Shown here one piece after another: positions 18,380-30,182 of a stretch of 64,000 nt of DNA; within the stretch, counting starts at the first letter, position 1, and each line of letters begins with the position of its first letter. The notes beneath the pieces were generated by a model that worked only from the letters and a program-made list of their open reading frames with translations, was not told where the DNA came from and ran no database searches. The position numbers and the translations under genes are program-made. Origin of the DNA: Paenibacillus massiliensis subsp. panacisoli DSM 21345. GTDB lineage: Bacteria; Bacillota; Bacilli; Paenibacillales; Paenibacillaceae. The DNA is taken from assembly GCF_000426545.1 (NCBI RefSeq), contig NZ_AUFO01000009.1, positions 62,001 through 126,000 on the forward strand, given 5' to 3'.

Positions 18380-19261
18380 TTATACACGACCTACTTCATT
18401 GACGGCCTTCTCAAGACTCTTATCAAAAAATTGAATGACACGCTGATTCGCCTCATAAGCTCTTGCCGCAGCCATCATATCAATCATCGACTGGGTGGAA
18501 TCCACATTGGAGCTCTCAACAAAGCCTTGCTTAAGCTGGACGTTATCTTCTGCTCCTAAATAGCGTGCCACAGCTCCGTCTCGATCATCCAGCCTGAAAT
18601 TACCGTTGCCTTCTCTCATAAGCTGGTATGGTCTGTCGATAACACTGATGCCAAGAGTTACATCTGTCGGCTGACCATCCGCATCCAGCACTTCGCCGCG
18701 GGAATTCACCTTAAAATCCGAAGTAGGGCCCGTCACCATAATGGCCTCTCCATTCGTATCGGCCACTCGAAAGCCCGTTGACGTTACCAGTTGTCCATCT
18801 GGAGTCACATTGAATTGCCCTCCTCGGGTATACCGCAATTCGTTGTTGGCGTCAAGGACGGTAAAAAATGCCTGCGGCTTGTACGATACTTCTCCGTCTG
18901 CATTCACATACTTGCCAGTCGAGTCAAAAGGGATTGGCTCATTGGTCGTCGGGTCCAGCACTTCAAGGTCGGCTTCCAATGCAAAATCCGTATTCTCTCC
19001 GCTAGCTGTAATAATCCCCGACACATACGGGGTAAGGCTCTCTTCCGCGAATACGCCAGTATTCAGCCTACCGATGGTACGATTCGGATTATCGGAATGA
19101 CCACCCATCATGGAAATAAGTACCTCAGGGAAAGCCCTCTGCACACTGTATTCCTGTTTATATCCGGGAGTATTCATATTCGCAATATTCTGCGTAACGG
19201 TATCATGACGACGCTGCTGGGTCATCATCCCGGCAGTTGCGGTGTATAATCCTCTTAGCAT
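18380..19261 (-). CDS. flhO: Flagellar hook-basal body rod protein FlhO
   Basis: Rod protein of 293 residues, FlgF/FlgG family, paired with FlhP. The start MLRGLYTATAGMMTQQ is the family N-terminus, which is why I use ATG 19261 (GAGGTG 9 nt upstream) rather than the in-frame codon at 19303. The motif TVTQNIANMNTPGYK and the C-terminal VESSNVDSTQSMIDMMAAARAYE helix identify it. It is the first gene of an operon with flhP and the small membrane protein, about 90 bp downstream of mbl with no terminator seen between. Confidence 0.93.
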   Translation of the reverse strand: MLRGLYTATAGMMTQQRRHDTVTQNIANMNTPGYKQEYSVQRAFPEVLISMMGGHSDNPNRTIGRLNTGVFAEESLTPYVSGIITASGENTDFALEADLEVLDPTTNEPIPFDSTGKYVNADGEVSYKPQAFFTVLDANNELRYTRGGQFNVTPDGQLVTSTGFRVADTNGEAIMVTGPTSDFKVNSRGEVLDADGQPTDVTLGISVIDRPYQLMREGNGNFRLDDRDGAVARYLGAEDNVQLKQGFVESSNVDSTQSMIDMMAAARAYEANQRVIQFFDKSLEKAVNEVGRV

Positions 19262-19354
19262 TCTGGCGCACCTCGCATAATCTATAGTGGAAGCGTCTTG
19301 CAACGCTTGTAAAGATAAAAGTCACACATGTATCTACAATTGTTTATCGGCAGG

Positions 19355-20353
19355 TCAGAACTTTTTCTTAACCACTTGATCAAGATTATTCAGCATAATT
19401 CCAGTTCCCTTAACGACACAATGCATCGGGTCCTCTGCGACAAGTACGGGTACGCGCAGCTCTTGAGCCAATAGCTCGTCCAAGCCGTTAAGCAATGCTC
19501 CCCCACCTGTCAGAATTACGCCACGATCTATAATATCAGCAGACAGCTCAGGAGGTGTCCGCTCCAGTACCGATTTTGCTGCAGCTACAATAGCCGTCAC
19601 GGGGTCTGTCAGAGCATCCTGTACTTCCTCCGCTGTGATGGTGATGGTCTTCGGAAGACCTGTCACCATGTCACGTCCACGAATATCCATCTCAGCTTGC
19701 TTACCTTGCGGGTGCACAGTCCCAATAGCGATCTTGATATCCTCCGAGGTGCGCTCCCCAATCAGGAGCTTGTACTTCGTTTTGATGGACTTCATAATGG
19801 CTTCATCGAACTTGTCCCCTGCCATCTTGATCGATGAGGCTGTCACGATGTCACCCATAGATAATACTGCTACATCTGTTGTTCCGCCACCGATGTCCAC
19901 CACCATGTTGCCGCTAGGCTCAAAAATGTCCATACCTGCGCCAATCGCAGCTGCCTTCGGCTCCTCCTCGAGAAATACCTCTCTGGCTCCGCTCCGCTCA
20001 GCTGCTTGACGAATCGCCTTCTGCTCAACAGAAGTAATATTCGTCGGCGCACAGATCAGAATTCGCGGATGACTATACCAGCTCTTGCCGCCTACGCGGC
20101 TGATAAAGTACTTGAGCATGGCCTCCGTAATCTCAAAATCAGCGATAACACCATCACGCAGCGGTCGAATCGCCACGATATTACCAGGTGTCCGTCCTAC
20201 CATCCGCCGGGCTTCTTCACCGACAGCAAGGACCCTCTTGGTATCACTTTCAATCGTCACGACAGAGGGTTCGTCAAGTACGACCCCCTTTCCTTTCACG
20301 TGTATTAGCACGTTGGCCGTGCCGAGATCGATTCCGATGTCCTTGCTAATCAT
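19355..20353 (-). CDS. mbl: Rod-shape actin homologue Mbl
   Basis: MreB-like actin of 332 residues that organises peptidoglycan synthesis along the cylinder. Nucleotide-binding segments: phosphate 1 DIGIDLGTANVLIHVKGKG, phosphate 2 VVDIGGGTTDVAVLSMG and adenosine loop LTGGGALLNGLDEL. ATG 20353 is chosen (GGGGG 8 nt upstream); the in-frame TTG at 20368 lies inside the RBS. Placement between spoIIID and flhO matches B. subtilis mbl rather than mreB or mreBH. Mbl is the best name on synteny plus sequence. Confidence 0.94.
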   Translation of the reverse strand: MISKDIGIDLGTANVLIHVKGKGVVLDEPSVVTIESDTKRVLAVGEEARRMVGRTPGNIVAIRPLRDGVIADFEITEAMLKYFISRVGGKSWYSHPRILICAPTNITSVEQKAIRQAAERSGAREVFLEEEPKAAAIGAGMDIFEPSGNMVVDIGGGTTDVAVLSMGDIVTASSIKMAGDKFDEAIMKSIKTKYKLLIGERTSEDIKIAIGTVHPQGKQAEMDIRGRDMVTGLPKTITITAEEVQDALTDPVTAIVAAAKSVLERTPPELSADIIDRGVILTGGGALLNGLDELLAQELRVPVLVAEDPMHCVVKGTGIMLNNLDQVVKKKF

Positions 20354-20528
20354 ATAAAGAGCCCCCAAAGTAATATTTTAAAAAATGTCGACAAGAAACG
20401 GCAATTGTATGTATTAAACGAGTATTACATGTCATAATTCGATCTTGTACCATCTTTTAACATATCATACTTCAGGGGAAGTATTCAATGGATTTGTCAG
20501 CTATACTTTATCAATTTACTCAATTATT

Positions 20529-20816
20529 TCAGGATTTGGCTGATACCAATACGTCTCTTTTTTTACTGCTCGTTTTTTTGTATTTAATCTTGGTCGCCTC
20601 TCCTCCCCGCAGATGGCGGATCGATTTATGATATTCGAGAATATGCTTCACCTGATCCGCTAGGTCCGGATTAATTTCAGGTAGCCGCTCCGTCAGGTCC
20701 TTATGCACTGTGCTCTTTGAGACACCGAATTCCTTGGCGATGGTTCGGACCGTATGCCTTGTTTCCACGATACAGCGACCGATCTTGATGGTCCGTTCCT
20801 TGATGTAATCGTGCAC
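20529..20816 (-). CDS. spoIIID: Sporulation transcriptional regulator SpoIIID
   Basis: DNA-binding protein of 95 residues, active in the mother cell, tuning the sigma-E and sigma-K regulons. It opens HDYIKERTIKIG, has a helix-turn-helix at about 23-45 (TVRTIAKEFGVSKSTVHKDL) and a basic C-terminal tail (KIKYKKTSSKKR) that contacts DNA. The start is GTG at 20816, 7 nt after GGAGG. A convincing sigma-E promoter lies upstream (20850-20877). Stands between spoIIQ and mbl, as in Bacillus. Length is two residues longer than the B. subtilis protein. Confidence 0.97.
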   Translation of the reverse strand: MHDYIKERTIKIGRCIVETRHTVRTIAKEFGVSKSTVHKDLTERLPEINPDLADQVKHILEYHKSIRHLRGGEATKIKYKKTSSKKRDVLVSAKS

Positions 20817-20849
20817 GCTCCCGCCTCCCTACTGTGGATAGTTTGGTAC

Positions 20850-20877
20850 ATTATATGAGTGGCGTGCCTAGATATTC
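20850..20877 (-). promoter_or_regulatory. Sigma-E-type promoter of spoIIID
   Basis: Minus-strand -35 GAATATC (20871-20877) and -10 CATATAAT (20850-20857) with 13-bp spacing. These match the known sigma-E pattern KMATATT / CATACAHT in 6 of 7 and 7 of 8 positions. spoIIID is a sigma-E gene in B. subtilis. Confidence 0.75.
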
Positions 20878-20965
20878 TTGCTTTGGCGGTGTGACAAGCT
20901 TCGGGAGGCCCTTTTATTTTGCGGATGGCATCAAGGAACACAGTGATGAATACTTATACATTTCC

Positions 20966-21005
20966 AAAAAAAAGCCCCTCACCATCATGTGTGTATGGTG
21001 AAGGG
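20966..21005 (-). terminator. Intrinsic terminator after spoIIQ
   Basis: An 11-bp stem with one mismatch (20975-20985 with 20995-21005) around a 9-nt loop. On the minus strand it is followed by eight T residues (20966-20973). Confidence 0.9.
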
Positions 21006-21101
21006 ACTTTCCTGCATGAACGTAGATATGGTAATGCATGACGCTTCATACAGCCTTGCGATTGATTTATATCACTTTGTTGATGAACAAGCTTAGAAAG
21101 C

Positions 21102-21830
21102 TTATTGCTTCGGCAGAACTGTCACTGGATTTACTGGCTGACCATCCTGGATAACCTCGAAATGAAGGTGATTCTTAAGATCCTTCTCCATCTCGCTACG
21201 TCCAGCTACCGCAATTACATCCTGTTGCTTGACGGCATCGCCCTCCTTGACCTTCACATGATCAAGGCTTTGGTAGACCGTCTTGAGATTGTTGTCATGC
21301 GTAATCTCCACAATACTGCCCATAAGTGGATGCTGCTCTACCCGAGTTACTTTTCCGCTCATAGCTGCCTGGATATCAAATACCTGATCATCTGCACGAG
21401 CCAGATCAATTCCTGTGTTAGCGGTGAAGGTCTGGTCATACTCTACCATCGCAGAGGCTTGCTCTTCTTCACTGGCATTGGTGTCAAAAAACGGCTTCAC
21501 GACTTGTACCTCTGTAGCATTCGCTACAGGCCATACCATATTCTCTGACTGAGCGACGACTTCCATGCTATCCTGCTCTCCTGTCATACCAACGTCTTCG
21601 CCAACTGAGACTTGCTGTGCTTCGGTCGGGTCTTGCTGAAGAGGTGTCTTGCTGCCATCCTGATAGACCCACACGAGAGTTAATATAATGGCTGCTGCGG
21701 CAATGTAGGCTGCAGGATATACCCACCTTTTAGACAACAGCTTCCTCCATGAAGACGACTGTGCGCCTTGTTCTCCCATTTTTGTTTTGGAAGAGTCTTC
21801 ATGATTCTGGTTTTTGTTTTCTTCATTCAT
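21102..21830 (-). CDS. spoIIQ: Engulfment-channel protein SpoIIQ (degenerate M23/LytM domain)
   Basis: Forespore membrane protein of 242 residues that pairs with SpoIIIAH across the intermembrane space during engulfment. An acidic/polar cytoplasmic start precedes one helix (YPAAYIAAAAIILTLVWVY). A linker and a C-terminal LytM-type domain follow. The second metal motif HLHFEV is intact, but the first reads NTGID where active peptidases have HxGxD, so the zinc site appears incomplete, as in B. subtilis SpoIIQ. ATG 21830 has GAGGTG 6 nt upstream; an in-frame codon at 21866 is less likely. A sigma-F-like promoter lies just upstream. Sits between spoIID and spoIIID, the expected place. Confidence 0.93.
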   Translation of the reverse strand: MNEENKNQNHEDSSKTKMGEQGAQSSSWRKLLSKRWVYPAAYIAAAAIILTLVWVYQDGSKTPLQQDPTEAQQVSVGEDVGMTGEQDSMEVVAQSENMVWPVANATEVQVVKPFFDTNASEEEQASAMVEYDQTFTANTGIDLARADDQVFDIQAAMSGKVTRVEQHPLMGSIVEITHDNNLKTVYQSLDHVKVKEGDAVKQQDVIAVAGRSEMEKDLKNHLHFEVIQDGQPVNPVTVLPKQ

Positions 21831-21848
21831 GATTATCACCTCAGTAAC

Positions 21849-21877
21849 AAGTGTTACCGGGTGCAACTCTTTTATAC
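21849..21877 (-). promoter_or_regulatory. Candidate sigma-F promoter of spoIIQ
   Basis: Minus-strand GTATA (21873-21877), 14-bp gap, GGTAACACTT (21849-21858). The known sigma-F pattern is GYWTA and GGNNANAHTR; only the last base deviates. spoIIQ is forespore-expressed in Bacillus. Confidence 0.6.
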
Positions 21878-21902
21878 TCGTAAACTCAGAAAATTTGAAA
21901 AT

Positions 21903-23018
21903 TTATCCTTCCAGCCTGGTTGTTAACAGTTTTGAAGCCTTAGCGAAGGAGATTCCCGTGTAGTAGTGTTGAAGAATCTTCGTCGTCGTATAGCCCTCTT
22001 TGGCCATGCCATTCGCTCCCCATTGACTCATCCCCACTCCATGCCCATTTCCAAAGGTAGTGATGGTAACGCCCTGCGAGTCTTCCTGCCAGGTAAATTC
22101 GCTGGATCGGAGTCCCAGTCTACTACGGACCTCCACACCGGAATATACCTCGTCTCCTATACGAATCTTCTCAATGCGATGCCCGGCTGTCTTCGATAAT
22201 GTGCGCATCTCCGGGAGACTCTTGTTCGACGAAAGCGTGGCGATGGCCTTTCGCGGGAGATTCAGCTTCTGAATCAGCTCGTCCCTTGTGAACCTGACCG
22301 TCTTCCGATAACCAGGTGCAATCTTCTGATCCCATGGGCTCGGGACACTGCGCAGATAGGGTACTCTGGCTTGCCACACATCCTCAGAGTTCTCTGTGTA
22401 TCCGTTGCTTGTCGAAAAAAACGAAGCCGTAATCGGTCGTCCACCGTATACCATAATAATATCTCTAGTGTCTTGTACCGCTTTTCGAATTTTTGCGAGA
22501 GCTTCCGCTTTGCCAGCATTCTCCCAGTCCTTCTTCAGGATTTCATCTGAAAGATAGACCTGATGCTGAATGGTATCTGTCACATCTGCACCAGGTGAAC
22601 CGCTACGGTCTTGCACAGACAGTCGTCTTACGATAAAGGTTCGTGCAGCAATGGCTTGGGCCTTAAGTGCCTCTGTTTCAAACGAAGCTGGCATCTCGGC
22701 AGCTACCACCCCAGCCACATAGTTTTCTAATGGGACGGTTTCAGTAGTGCCTGACGCGCTAAGTAGCACCGTCACTTGAATATCCTGAGATGCTGTACTC
22801 TGCGTTCCTACTGGATGTCTACCAGCTTCAGAGGAAGCCGACGACTGATCCGTAGCTGGTGGATTTGGCCATTCATGCTCAGGGCCAACTAACACCGTCG
22901 GAATCACCAGAACCAAAGCAAAGAAGACAGCTGCGCCGGTTAATGGGAGCCATGGGCGAACAGCCTGTCCAGGGGGCTTCGACGGAGTCCAGCGAGTGTT
23001 GCGTCGATTTTCTTTCAT
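21903..23018 (-). CDS. spoIID: Stage II sporulation protein D (engulfment lytic transglycosylase)
   Basis: Membrane-anchored mother-cell enzyme of 371 residues that cleaves glycan strands during engulfment. One N-terminal helix (about 25-45, LTGAAVFFALVLVIP) precedes the SpoIID domain. Conserved segments: AAEMPASFETEALKAQAIAA with the catalytic Glu, ASFFSTSNGYTENSEDVW, and the C-terminal GNGHGVGMSQWGANGMAKEG. ATG 23018 lies 11 nt after GGAGG; the upstream in-frame ATG at 23036 overlaps that RBS. A weaker sigma-E-like promoter is seen at 23079-23107. Located between murA and spoIIQ as in B. subtilis. Confidence 0.96.
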   Translation of the reverse strand: MKENRRNTRWTPSKPPGQAVRPWLPLTGAAVFFALVLVIPTVLVGPEHEWPNPPATDQSSASSEAGRHPVGTQSTASQDIQVTVLLSASGTTETVPLENYVAGVVAAEMPASFETEALKAQAIAARTFIVRRLSVQDRSGSPGADVTDTIQHQVYLSDEILKKDWENAGKAEALAKIRKAVQDTRDIIMVYGGRPITASFFSTSNGYTENSEDVWQARVPYLRSVPSPWDQKIAPGYRKTVRFTRDELIQKLNLPRKAIATLSSNKSLPEMRTLSKTAGHRIEKIRIGDEVYSGVEVRSRLGLRSSEFTWQEDSQGVTITTFGNGHGVGMSQWGANGMAKEGYTTTKILQHYYTGISFAKASKLLTTRLEG

Positions 23019-23078
23019 ATATTGTGCAGCCTCCATACCATGATTAAGCTCCAGCTATCTTACATTGCCGGATACTGA

Positions 23079-23107
23079 ATCTTATGAGGACCATCTAGCA
23101 AATAGAA
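23079..23107 (-). promoter_or_regulatory. Possible sigma-E promoter of spoIID
   Basis: Minus-strand TTCTATT (23101-23107), 14-bp gap, CATAAGAT (23079-23086). Matches are 5 of 7 and 6 of 8 to the sigma-E pattern, so this is only suggestive; the gene's known regulation supports it. Confidence 0.4.
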
Positions 23108-23174
23108 CTCTTAAATAGAGCCTGCTTGAGAGAATCGAAGGAAGTATCGGGGCTAGCGATGTTGACGTACAAAC

Positions 23175-23208
23175 AAAAAAAATCGCCCACCGCAAATGCG
23201 ATGGACGA
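23175..23208 (-). terminator. Intrinsic terminator after murA
   Basis: An 11-bp stem including two G-T pairs (23183-23193 with 23198-23208) and a 4-nt loop. On the minus strand it is followed by eight T residues (23175-23182). Confidence 0.9.
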
Positions 23209-23270
23209 CCGTAGCCAGTGGTAAGCACCATGGCTATATATGCAACCTTGTGAAAACAGGTTACTGTGGA

Positions 23271-24614
23271 TTAAGCTAATGTAGGTTGTACTTTGAAAAT
23301 AGGAGAGGTTTCTTCCTTCAGCAGGCTCTCAGCAGCAGGCTCGTTCTTGGTCTCTTCAACCACGACACGATAGATATCTGCTCCGAGCTTGGAGAGCTTC
23401 TCGGCCAAATGGACATATCCACGATCGATATGATGCACACCGGACACCTCAGTTGTTCCTTCTGCAACCAGACCAGCTAGAATTAAAGCTGCTCCTGCCC
23501 GCAGGTCCGTCGCACATACCTTGGCGCCTGTCAGCTGAGCCTCACCCGTAATAATGGATGTTCTGCCCTCAACCTTAATCTCTGCATTCATAAGATGGAA
23601 TTCATCCACATGCATGAAACGGTTCTCAAAGACCGTCTCCGTGATGACACTTGTGCCCTTGGCCACCAACTGCAACGCCATCATCTGGGACTGCATGTCG
23701 GTTGGAAACCCAGGGTATGGAAGAGTCTTGATATCCACGGCCTTTAGCGGCTTGTCGCTAATGACGCGAATGCCATTCTCATCCGGTTGGATCGTGACAC
23801 CCATCTCCTCAAGCTTGGCAATGACTGGACCCAGGTGGTCGGAGATTGCGCCTTCTACATAGACATCTCCACCTGTGATGGCTGCCGCTGCCATGTAGGT
23901 TCCCGCTTCAATACGGTCCGGAATGACAACATGCCGAGTGCCATGCATTTTCTCCACACCTTCAATGCGGATCATGCCGGTACCCGCCCCACGAACCTTG
24001 GCGCCCATGCCGTTCAGATAGTTAGCCAGATCCACAATTTCCGGTTCCTTGGCAGCATTCTCAATGATCGTAGTACCTTCGGCAAGCACCGCTGCCATCA
24101 TGATATTCTCGGTTGCTCCTACGCTAGCCACATCCAGATAGATTTTGGCTCCACGCAGACGTCCTGCACTGCGAGCCTCTACATAGCCCTGGCCCATGCT
24201 GATCTCGGCGCCAAGCGCTTCAAATCCCTTCAGATGCTGATCAATCGGACGAGTACCGATGGCGCAGCCGCCTGGTAATGAGATACGTGTATGTCCCATA
24301 CGCGCAAGCAAAGGCCCCATAACCAAAAACGATGCCCGCATTTTACGGACCCATTCATAAGGGGCTTCACAAGAGGTAATGGACTTTGCATCTACACGAA
24401 TGGTCTCATTCTGGTATGTAACGCTCGCACCCAGAGATTCCAGTACTTTATTAATCGTCATCACATCATCTAGAGGAGGCGCATCGATAATGACACTCTC
24501 TCCTTCTTCTCCCAGCAGAGAAGCTGCGATAATCGGAAGAACGGAATTTTTAGCCCCGCTTACCTTCACTGTTCCGACCAATCGGTTGCCACCGCGGACG
24601 ATAAATTTGCTCAT
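23271..24614 (-). CDS. murA: UDP-N-acetylglucosamine 1-carboxyvinyltransferase MurA
   Basis: Cytosolic enzyme of 447 residues that transfers enolpyruvate to UDP-GlcNAc, the first committed step of peptidoglycan synthesis. Lys22-Asn23 in SGAKNS bind substrate. Cys117 in [13 protein letters not shown] is the catalytic cysteine that fosfomycin alkylates, so the enzyme is expected to be fosfomycin-sensitive at that site. Compared with Gram-negative MurA it has a ~25-residue C-terminal extension. ATG start. Position next to spoIID and ywzB matches murAA of Bacillus; many Bacillota carry a second copy, not in this window. Confidence 0.96.
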   Translation of the reverse strand: MSKFIVRGGNRLVGTVKVSGAKNSVLPIIAASLLGEEGESVIIDAPPLDDVMTINKVLESLGASVTYQNETIRVDAKSITSCEAPYEWVRKMRASFLVMGPLLARMGHTRISLPGGCAIGTRPIDQHLKGFEALGAEISMGQGYVEARSAGRLRGAKIYLDVASVGATENIMMAAVLAEGTTIIENAAKEPEIVDLANYLNGMGAKVRGAGTGMIRIEGVEKMHGTRHVVIPDRIEAGTYMAAAAITGGDVYVEGAISDHLGPVIAKLEEMGVTIQPDENGIRVISDKPLKAVDIKTLPYPGFPTDMQSQMMALQLVAKGTSVITETVFENRFMHVDEFHLMNAEIKVEGRTSIITGEAQLTGAKVCATDLRAGAALILAGLVAEGTTEVSGVHHIDRGYVHLAEKLSKLGADIYRVVVEETKNEPAAESLLKEETSPIFKVQPTLA

Positions 24615-24840
24615 TATGATTTCCCTCCGCGCGTTCGTGTTCCTTTTCGGTCCGAAAAAGAACGTAATCCGCTATTTTCGTGCCCATCACGGGCGTTTCA
24701 TTGTGAACTCACTAACTTGCATCATATCATCGTTTAAAACTTGGATTCAAGCGTTTTTTGATGGCTTACCCTTCAGAACCAGTCAGCGTTCGACAATCCC
24801 TGTCTTCCAGCCTACAAGTGATTAACCAATGGGTATACCC

Positions 24841-25098
24841 TTAAAACAAATGACGCAGCATCTGGCTCCAGGACATGTAATCCAAAATGAAACCAGCCAC
24901 GAAGCGTCCGAGCACGATCGCAAACAATAGATGCAGCAATCTGCCCTGCGGTCCCTTAGGGTGCCTGATCAGTAGATCCAGCTTGAAGTTCTGGAGCGCC
25001 CACCATGACAGACCGATACATAAAAGAGAGATCAGCATGGATATTAAGCCATTGGCGCTTGCAGCCTGACTCAGCTGCCGGGTCAACTCATCACTCAT
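24841..25098 (-). CDS. ywzB: DUF1146-family small membrane protein YwzB
   Basis: Protein of 85 residues with two predicted helices (about 18-36 and 57-75) and a short basic loop RHPKGPQG between them, the DUF1146 pattern. Its function is unknown. It is a fixed neighbour of the atp operon and murA in Bacillus, which is the basis for the name. ATG 25098 has GGGGG 7 nt upstream. The ywmB gene that separates ywzB from murA in B. subtilis is missing here. Confidence 0.88.
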   Translation of the reverse strand: MSDELTRQLSQAASANGLISMLISLLCIGLSWWALQNFKLDLLIRHPKGPQGRLLHLLFAIVLGRFVAGFILDYMSWSQMLRHLF

Positions 25099-25401
25099 AG
25101 TTCAACCCCCGTAACGCAGACTCTTCTGTAATGAACAGGAGTGCTCTGCATGAATACTGTATTTTTTTAATTCTTGTTATATATAGCGGGCAGCAAAATG
25201 AGATTAAACATTGCTTGCCTGCTTAATTGACTACTCTATAATACTTGGCAAACGCATAACAATCTAGTCCTAATTCATAAAGAACTGCTTTTTTTCGACA
25301 AATTCTGTTTGTACCTGGTAGTATTCACCAAAACGGGACAATATGATTCCTATAATCGCCTTACTTCCACATCCGAGTGGGTATGCACTATCCTATGCAT
25401 C
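25099..25401. other. Intergenic region between the atp operon terminator and ywzB
   Basis: AT-rich spacer of about 300 bp. It must contain the ywzB promoter on the minus strand, but no pair of hexamers stands out at a normal spacing. No gene, repeat or RNA structure of note was found. Confidence 0.4.
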
Positions 25402-25435
25402 AAAAAGCCCGACAGTCACATCTGCCGGGCTTTTT
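25402..25435 (-). terminator. Intrinsic terminator of the ATP synthase operon (bidirectional)
   Basis: A 10-bp stem, AAAAAGCCCG (25402-25411) with CGGGCTTTTT (25426-25435), plus an inner CAG/CTG pair. There are T-tracts on both strands. It lies 22 bases past the atpC stop. Confidence 0.93.
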
Positions 25436-25456
25436 TTGAGAACTGATTCAAAATAC

Positions 25457-25864
25457 CTATTTCTTGGCGCCTCCTGAGACGTTCAGACGGTTCAAAGCCT
25501 TTTGCAGTGCAATCTCTGCACGCAGATGATCGATGTCAGTGCGGTTGCTTTGGACACGTAGCTCTGCACGCTCTCTTGCGGCACGAGCACGCTCCACATC
25601 AATATCTTCAGCTCGCTCTGCACTTTCAGCCAGAACGATGACCTTCTCCTTACGTACCTCAACAAATCCGCCGTTCACAGCAATAACCTCTGTATTGCCT
25701 CCGGTCTTAATGCGCATAGGGGCGATCTGCAGTGGAGTAACCATTGGAATGTGTCCTGGCAATATTCCCAGATCACCTTCTACGCCTCTTACACTCAAGC
25801 CATTCACTTGCTCGGAATAGACTTGCCGGTCCGGAGTTACAATCTCCAACAAAAAGGTGCTCAC
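25457..25864 (-). CDS. atpC: ATP synthase epsilon subunit
   Basis: Central-stalk subunit of F1 (135 residues) that couples rotation and can inhibit ATP hydrolysis. The N-terminal beta-sandwich starts STFLLEIVTPDRQVYSEQV with GILPGHIPM. The two C-terminal helices are rich in Arg/Ala/Glu (ERARAARERAELRV). GTG 25864 is the best start because AGGAGG is 7 nt upstream; ATG 25870 abuts the RBS. Last gene of the operon, 66 bp after atpD. Confidence 0.94.
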   Translation of the reverse strand: MSTFLLEIVTPDRQVYSEQVNGLSVRGVEGDLGILPGHIPMVTPLQIAPMRIKTGGNTEVIAVNGGFVEVRKEKVIVLAESAERAEDIDVERARAARERAELRVQSNRTDIDHLRAEIALQKALNRLNVSGGAKK

Positions 25865-25930
25865 TTCCATCCCTCCTGAACAGCTGTCCGCAAGACAGCC
25901 CACCTAAAGGCTATGTGCGGTTAAGCACCA

Positions 25931-27346
<1,416 letters not shown>

Positions 27347-27493
27347 CTACATGCTTGCACAGCTGCAAATCCCGCTACTGTTACCTTTGTTTTTTGCGCC
27401 GTTAAGCCGTCATTTTATATACCTTAGCGCGTAGCATTCAGGATTATCCGCAATCATCATTACGGCTAGACCAGACGCTCATTCGCATGAATG

Positions 27494-28360
27494 TTATACC
27501 TGTGCGTTAGCCCCAGCCACGATCTCCGTAATTTCTTGCGTAATCGCCGCCTGACGGGCACGGTTATAGGTAAGTGACAATTCATTAATCATTTTGGTTG
27601 CATTCTTCGTTGCGGAGCCCATTGCAGTCATCTTCGCACCTAATTCACTAGCTTTACCTTCCAGCAAAGCACCATAAATCAGCGTCTCTGCATAACGAGG
27701 CAACAGTACCTCAAGCACACCAGCAGCAGAAGGCTCATACTCATAATCTATTCGCTCAGCTGACTGGGTAGCTTCTGGAGTTGCCATTGGCAGAAGACGT
27801 TCTACAGTAGGAATTTGGGTCAATGCATTAACAAAACGGTTATAGCATACATACAGCTCATCATATTGACTCAGTTCGAAGCCATGAACCGCTTTGTGGG
27901 CAATCGCCTTAATATCTGCGAACACTGGAGAGTCAGACAGGTCTGTAACGACATCCTGCAGCACTTGACCACGTCTGGTAAAAAAGTCTCTTCCTTTACG
28001 TCCGATCACGAACAACTCGTATTCGTCCTTGGACTGATGACGTTCAGCCAGCGTAGTTGTGACTTGGCGCAGGATATTGGCGTTATAGCCACCTGTGAGG
28101 CCAGCATCCGAAGTAATCACCAGATAAGCTGATTTCTTGACAGGTCTGCTCTGCAGCATCGGATGCTGCACATCATTCTGTCCAGTCGCGATACTCTCAA
28201 CTACTTCCCTTAGCTTCTCAGCATAAGGACGTGCCGCATCTGCCTTCTCTTGCGCTCTTCTGAGCTTGGCAGCTGCTACCATCTCCATTGCCTTGGTGAT
28301 CTGCTTCGTATTCTGAACACTCTTGATCTGGCGTTTAATCTCGCGCATACCTTTTGCCAT
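27494..28360 (-). CDS. atpG: ATP synthase gamma subunit
   Basis: Rotor shaft of F1 (288 residues). N-terminal helix MREIKRQIKSVQNTKQITKAMEMVAAAKL and C-terminal helix with INELSLTYNRARQAAITQEI form the coiled coil inside the alpha-beta ring. ATG 28360 starts MAKGMREIK; a longer in-frame reading from 28393 lacks support because it would enter the repeat region. A 288-bp hairpin-rich spacer separates it from atpA. Confidence 0.97.
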   Translation of the reverse strand: MAKGMREIKRQIKSVQNTKQITKAMEMVAAAKLRRAQEKADAARPYAEKLREVVESIATGQNDVQHPMLQSRPVKKSAYLVITSDAGLTGGYNANILRQVTTTLAERHQSKDEYELFVIGRKGRDFFTRRGQVLQDVVTDLSDSPVFADIKAIAHKAVHGFELSQYDELYVCYNRFVNALTQIPTVERLLPMATPEATQSAERIDYEYEPSAAGVLEVLLPRYAETLIYGALLEGKASELGAKMTAMGSATKNATKMINELSLTYNRARQAAITQEITEIVAGANAQV

Positions 28361-28378
28361 GATTTCACCACCTTCAAG

Positions 28379-28472
28379 CTTTGACGAAGTCAAAGCTACT
28401 TCGTAAGCATCTACTAAACTTTGACGGAGTCAAAGTTACTTCGTAAAGACTCGCTATGCTTTGACGAAGTCA
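28379..28472. repeat. 40-bp tandem repeat with hairpins between atpA and atpG
   Basis: Two full units and part of a third start at 28379, 28419 and 28459, exactly 40 bp apart. Each begins CTTTGACGAAGTCAAAG or a one-base variant; the third keeps the first 14 bases. Within a unit CTTTGAC/GTCAAAG can form one stem and ACGAAGT/ACTTCGT another, and the two exclude each other. Another half-site CCGTCAAAG lies at 28509-28517, and a separate perfect 7-bp stem is at 28534-28540 / 28550-28556. It is transcribed on the minus strand as part of the atp mRNA. Confidence 0.85.
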
Positions 28473-28648
28473 TGCACTCTCTCGGATTCATATATCCAGG
28501 TGATGATTCCGTCAAAGCAGTATTGTACGCTGTCGATTCGCACTCCAGTCGAATCGGAGCTTACTCAAGCTATTTACAGCTCCAGAGTAGACCCAGAGCG
28601 TATTCATTAGAGCAATGATCTAACGTAGCCATGGTTCAATGATAATGA

Positions 28649-30163
<1,515 letters not shown>

Positions 30164-30182
30164 CTAGGTTCACCCCTATCTT

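Noticed and set aside
28379..28472. CRISPR array
   Set aside because: Only 2.4 copies with a 40-bp period, the repeat continues through the whole unit rather than alternating with unique spacers, and no cas gene is near.
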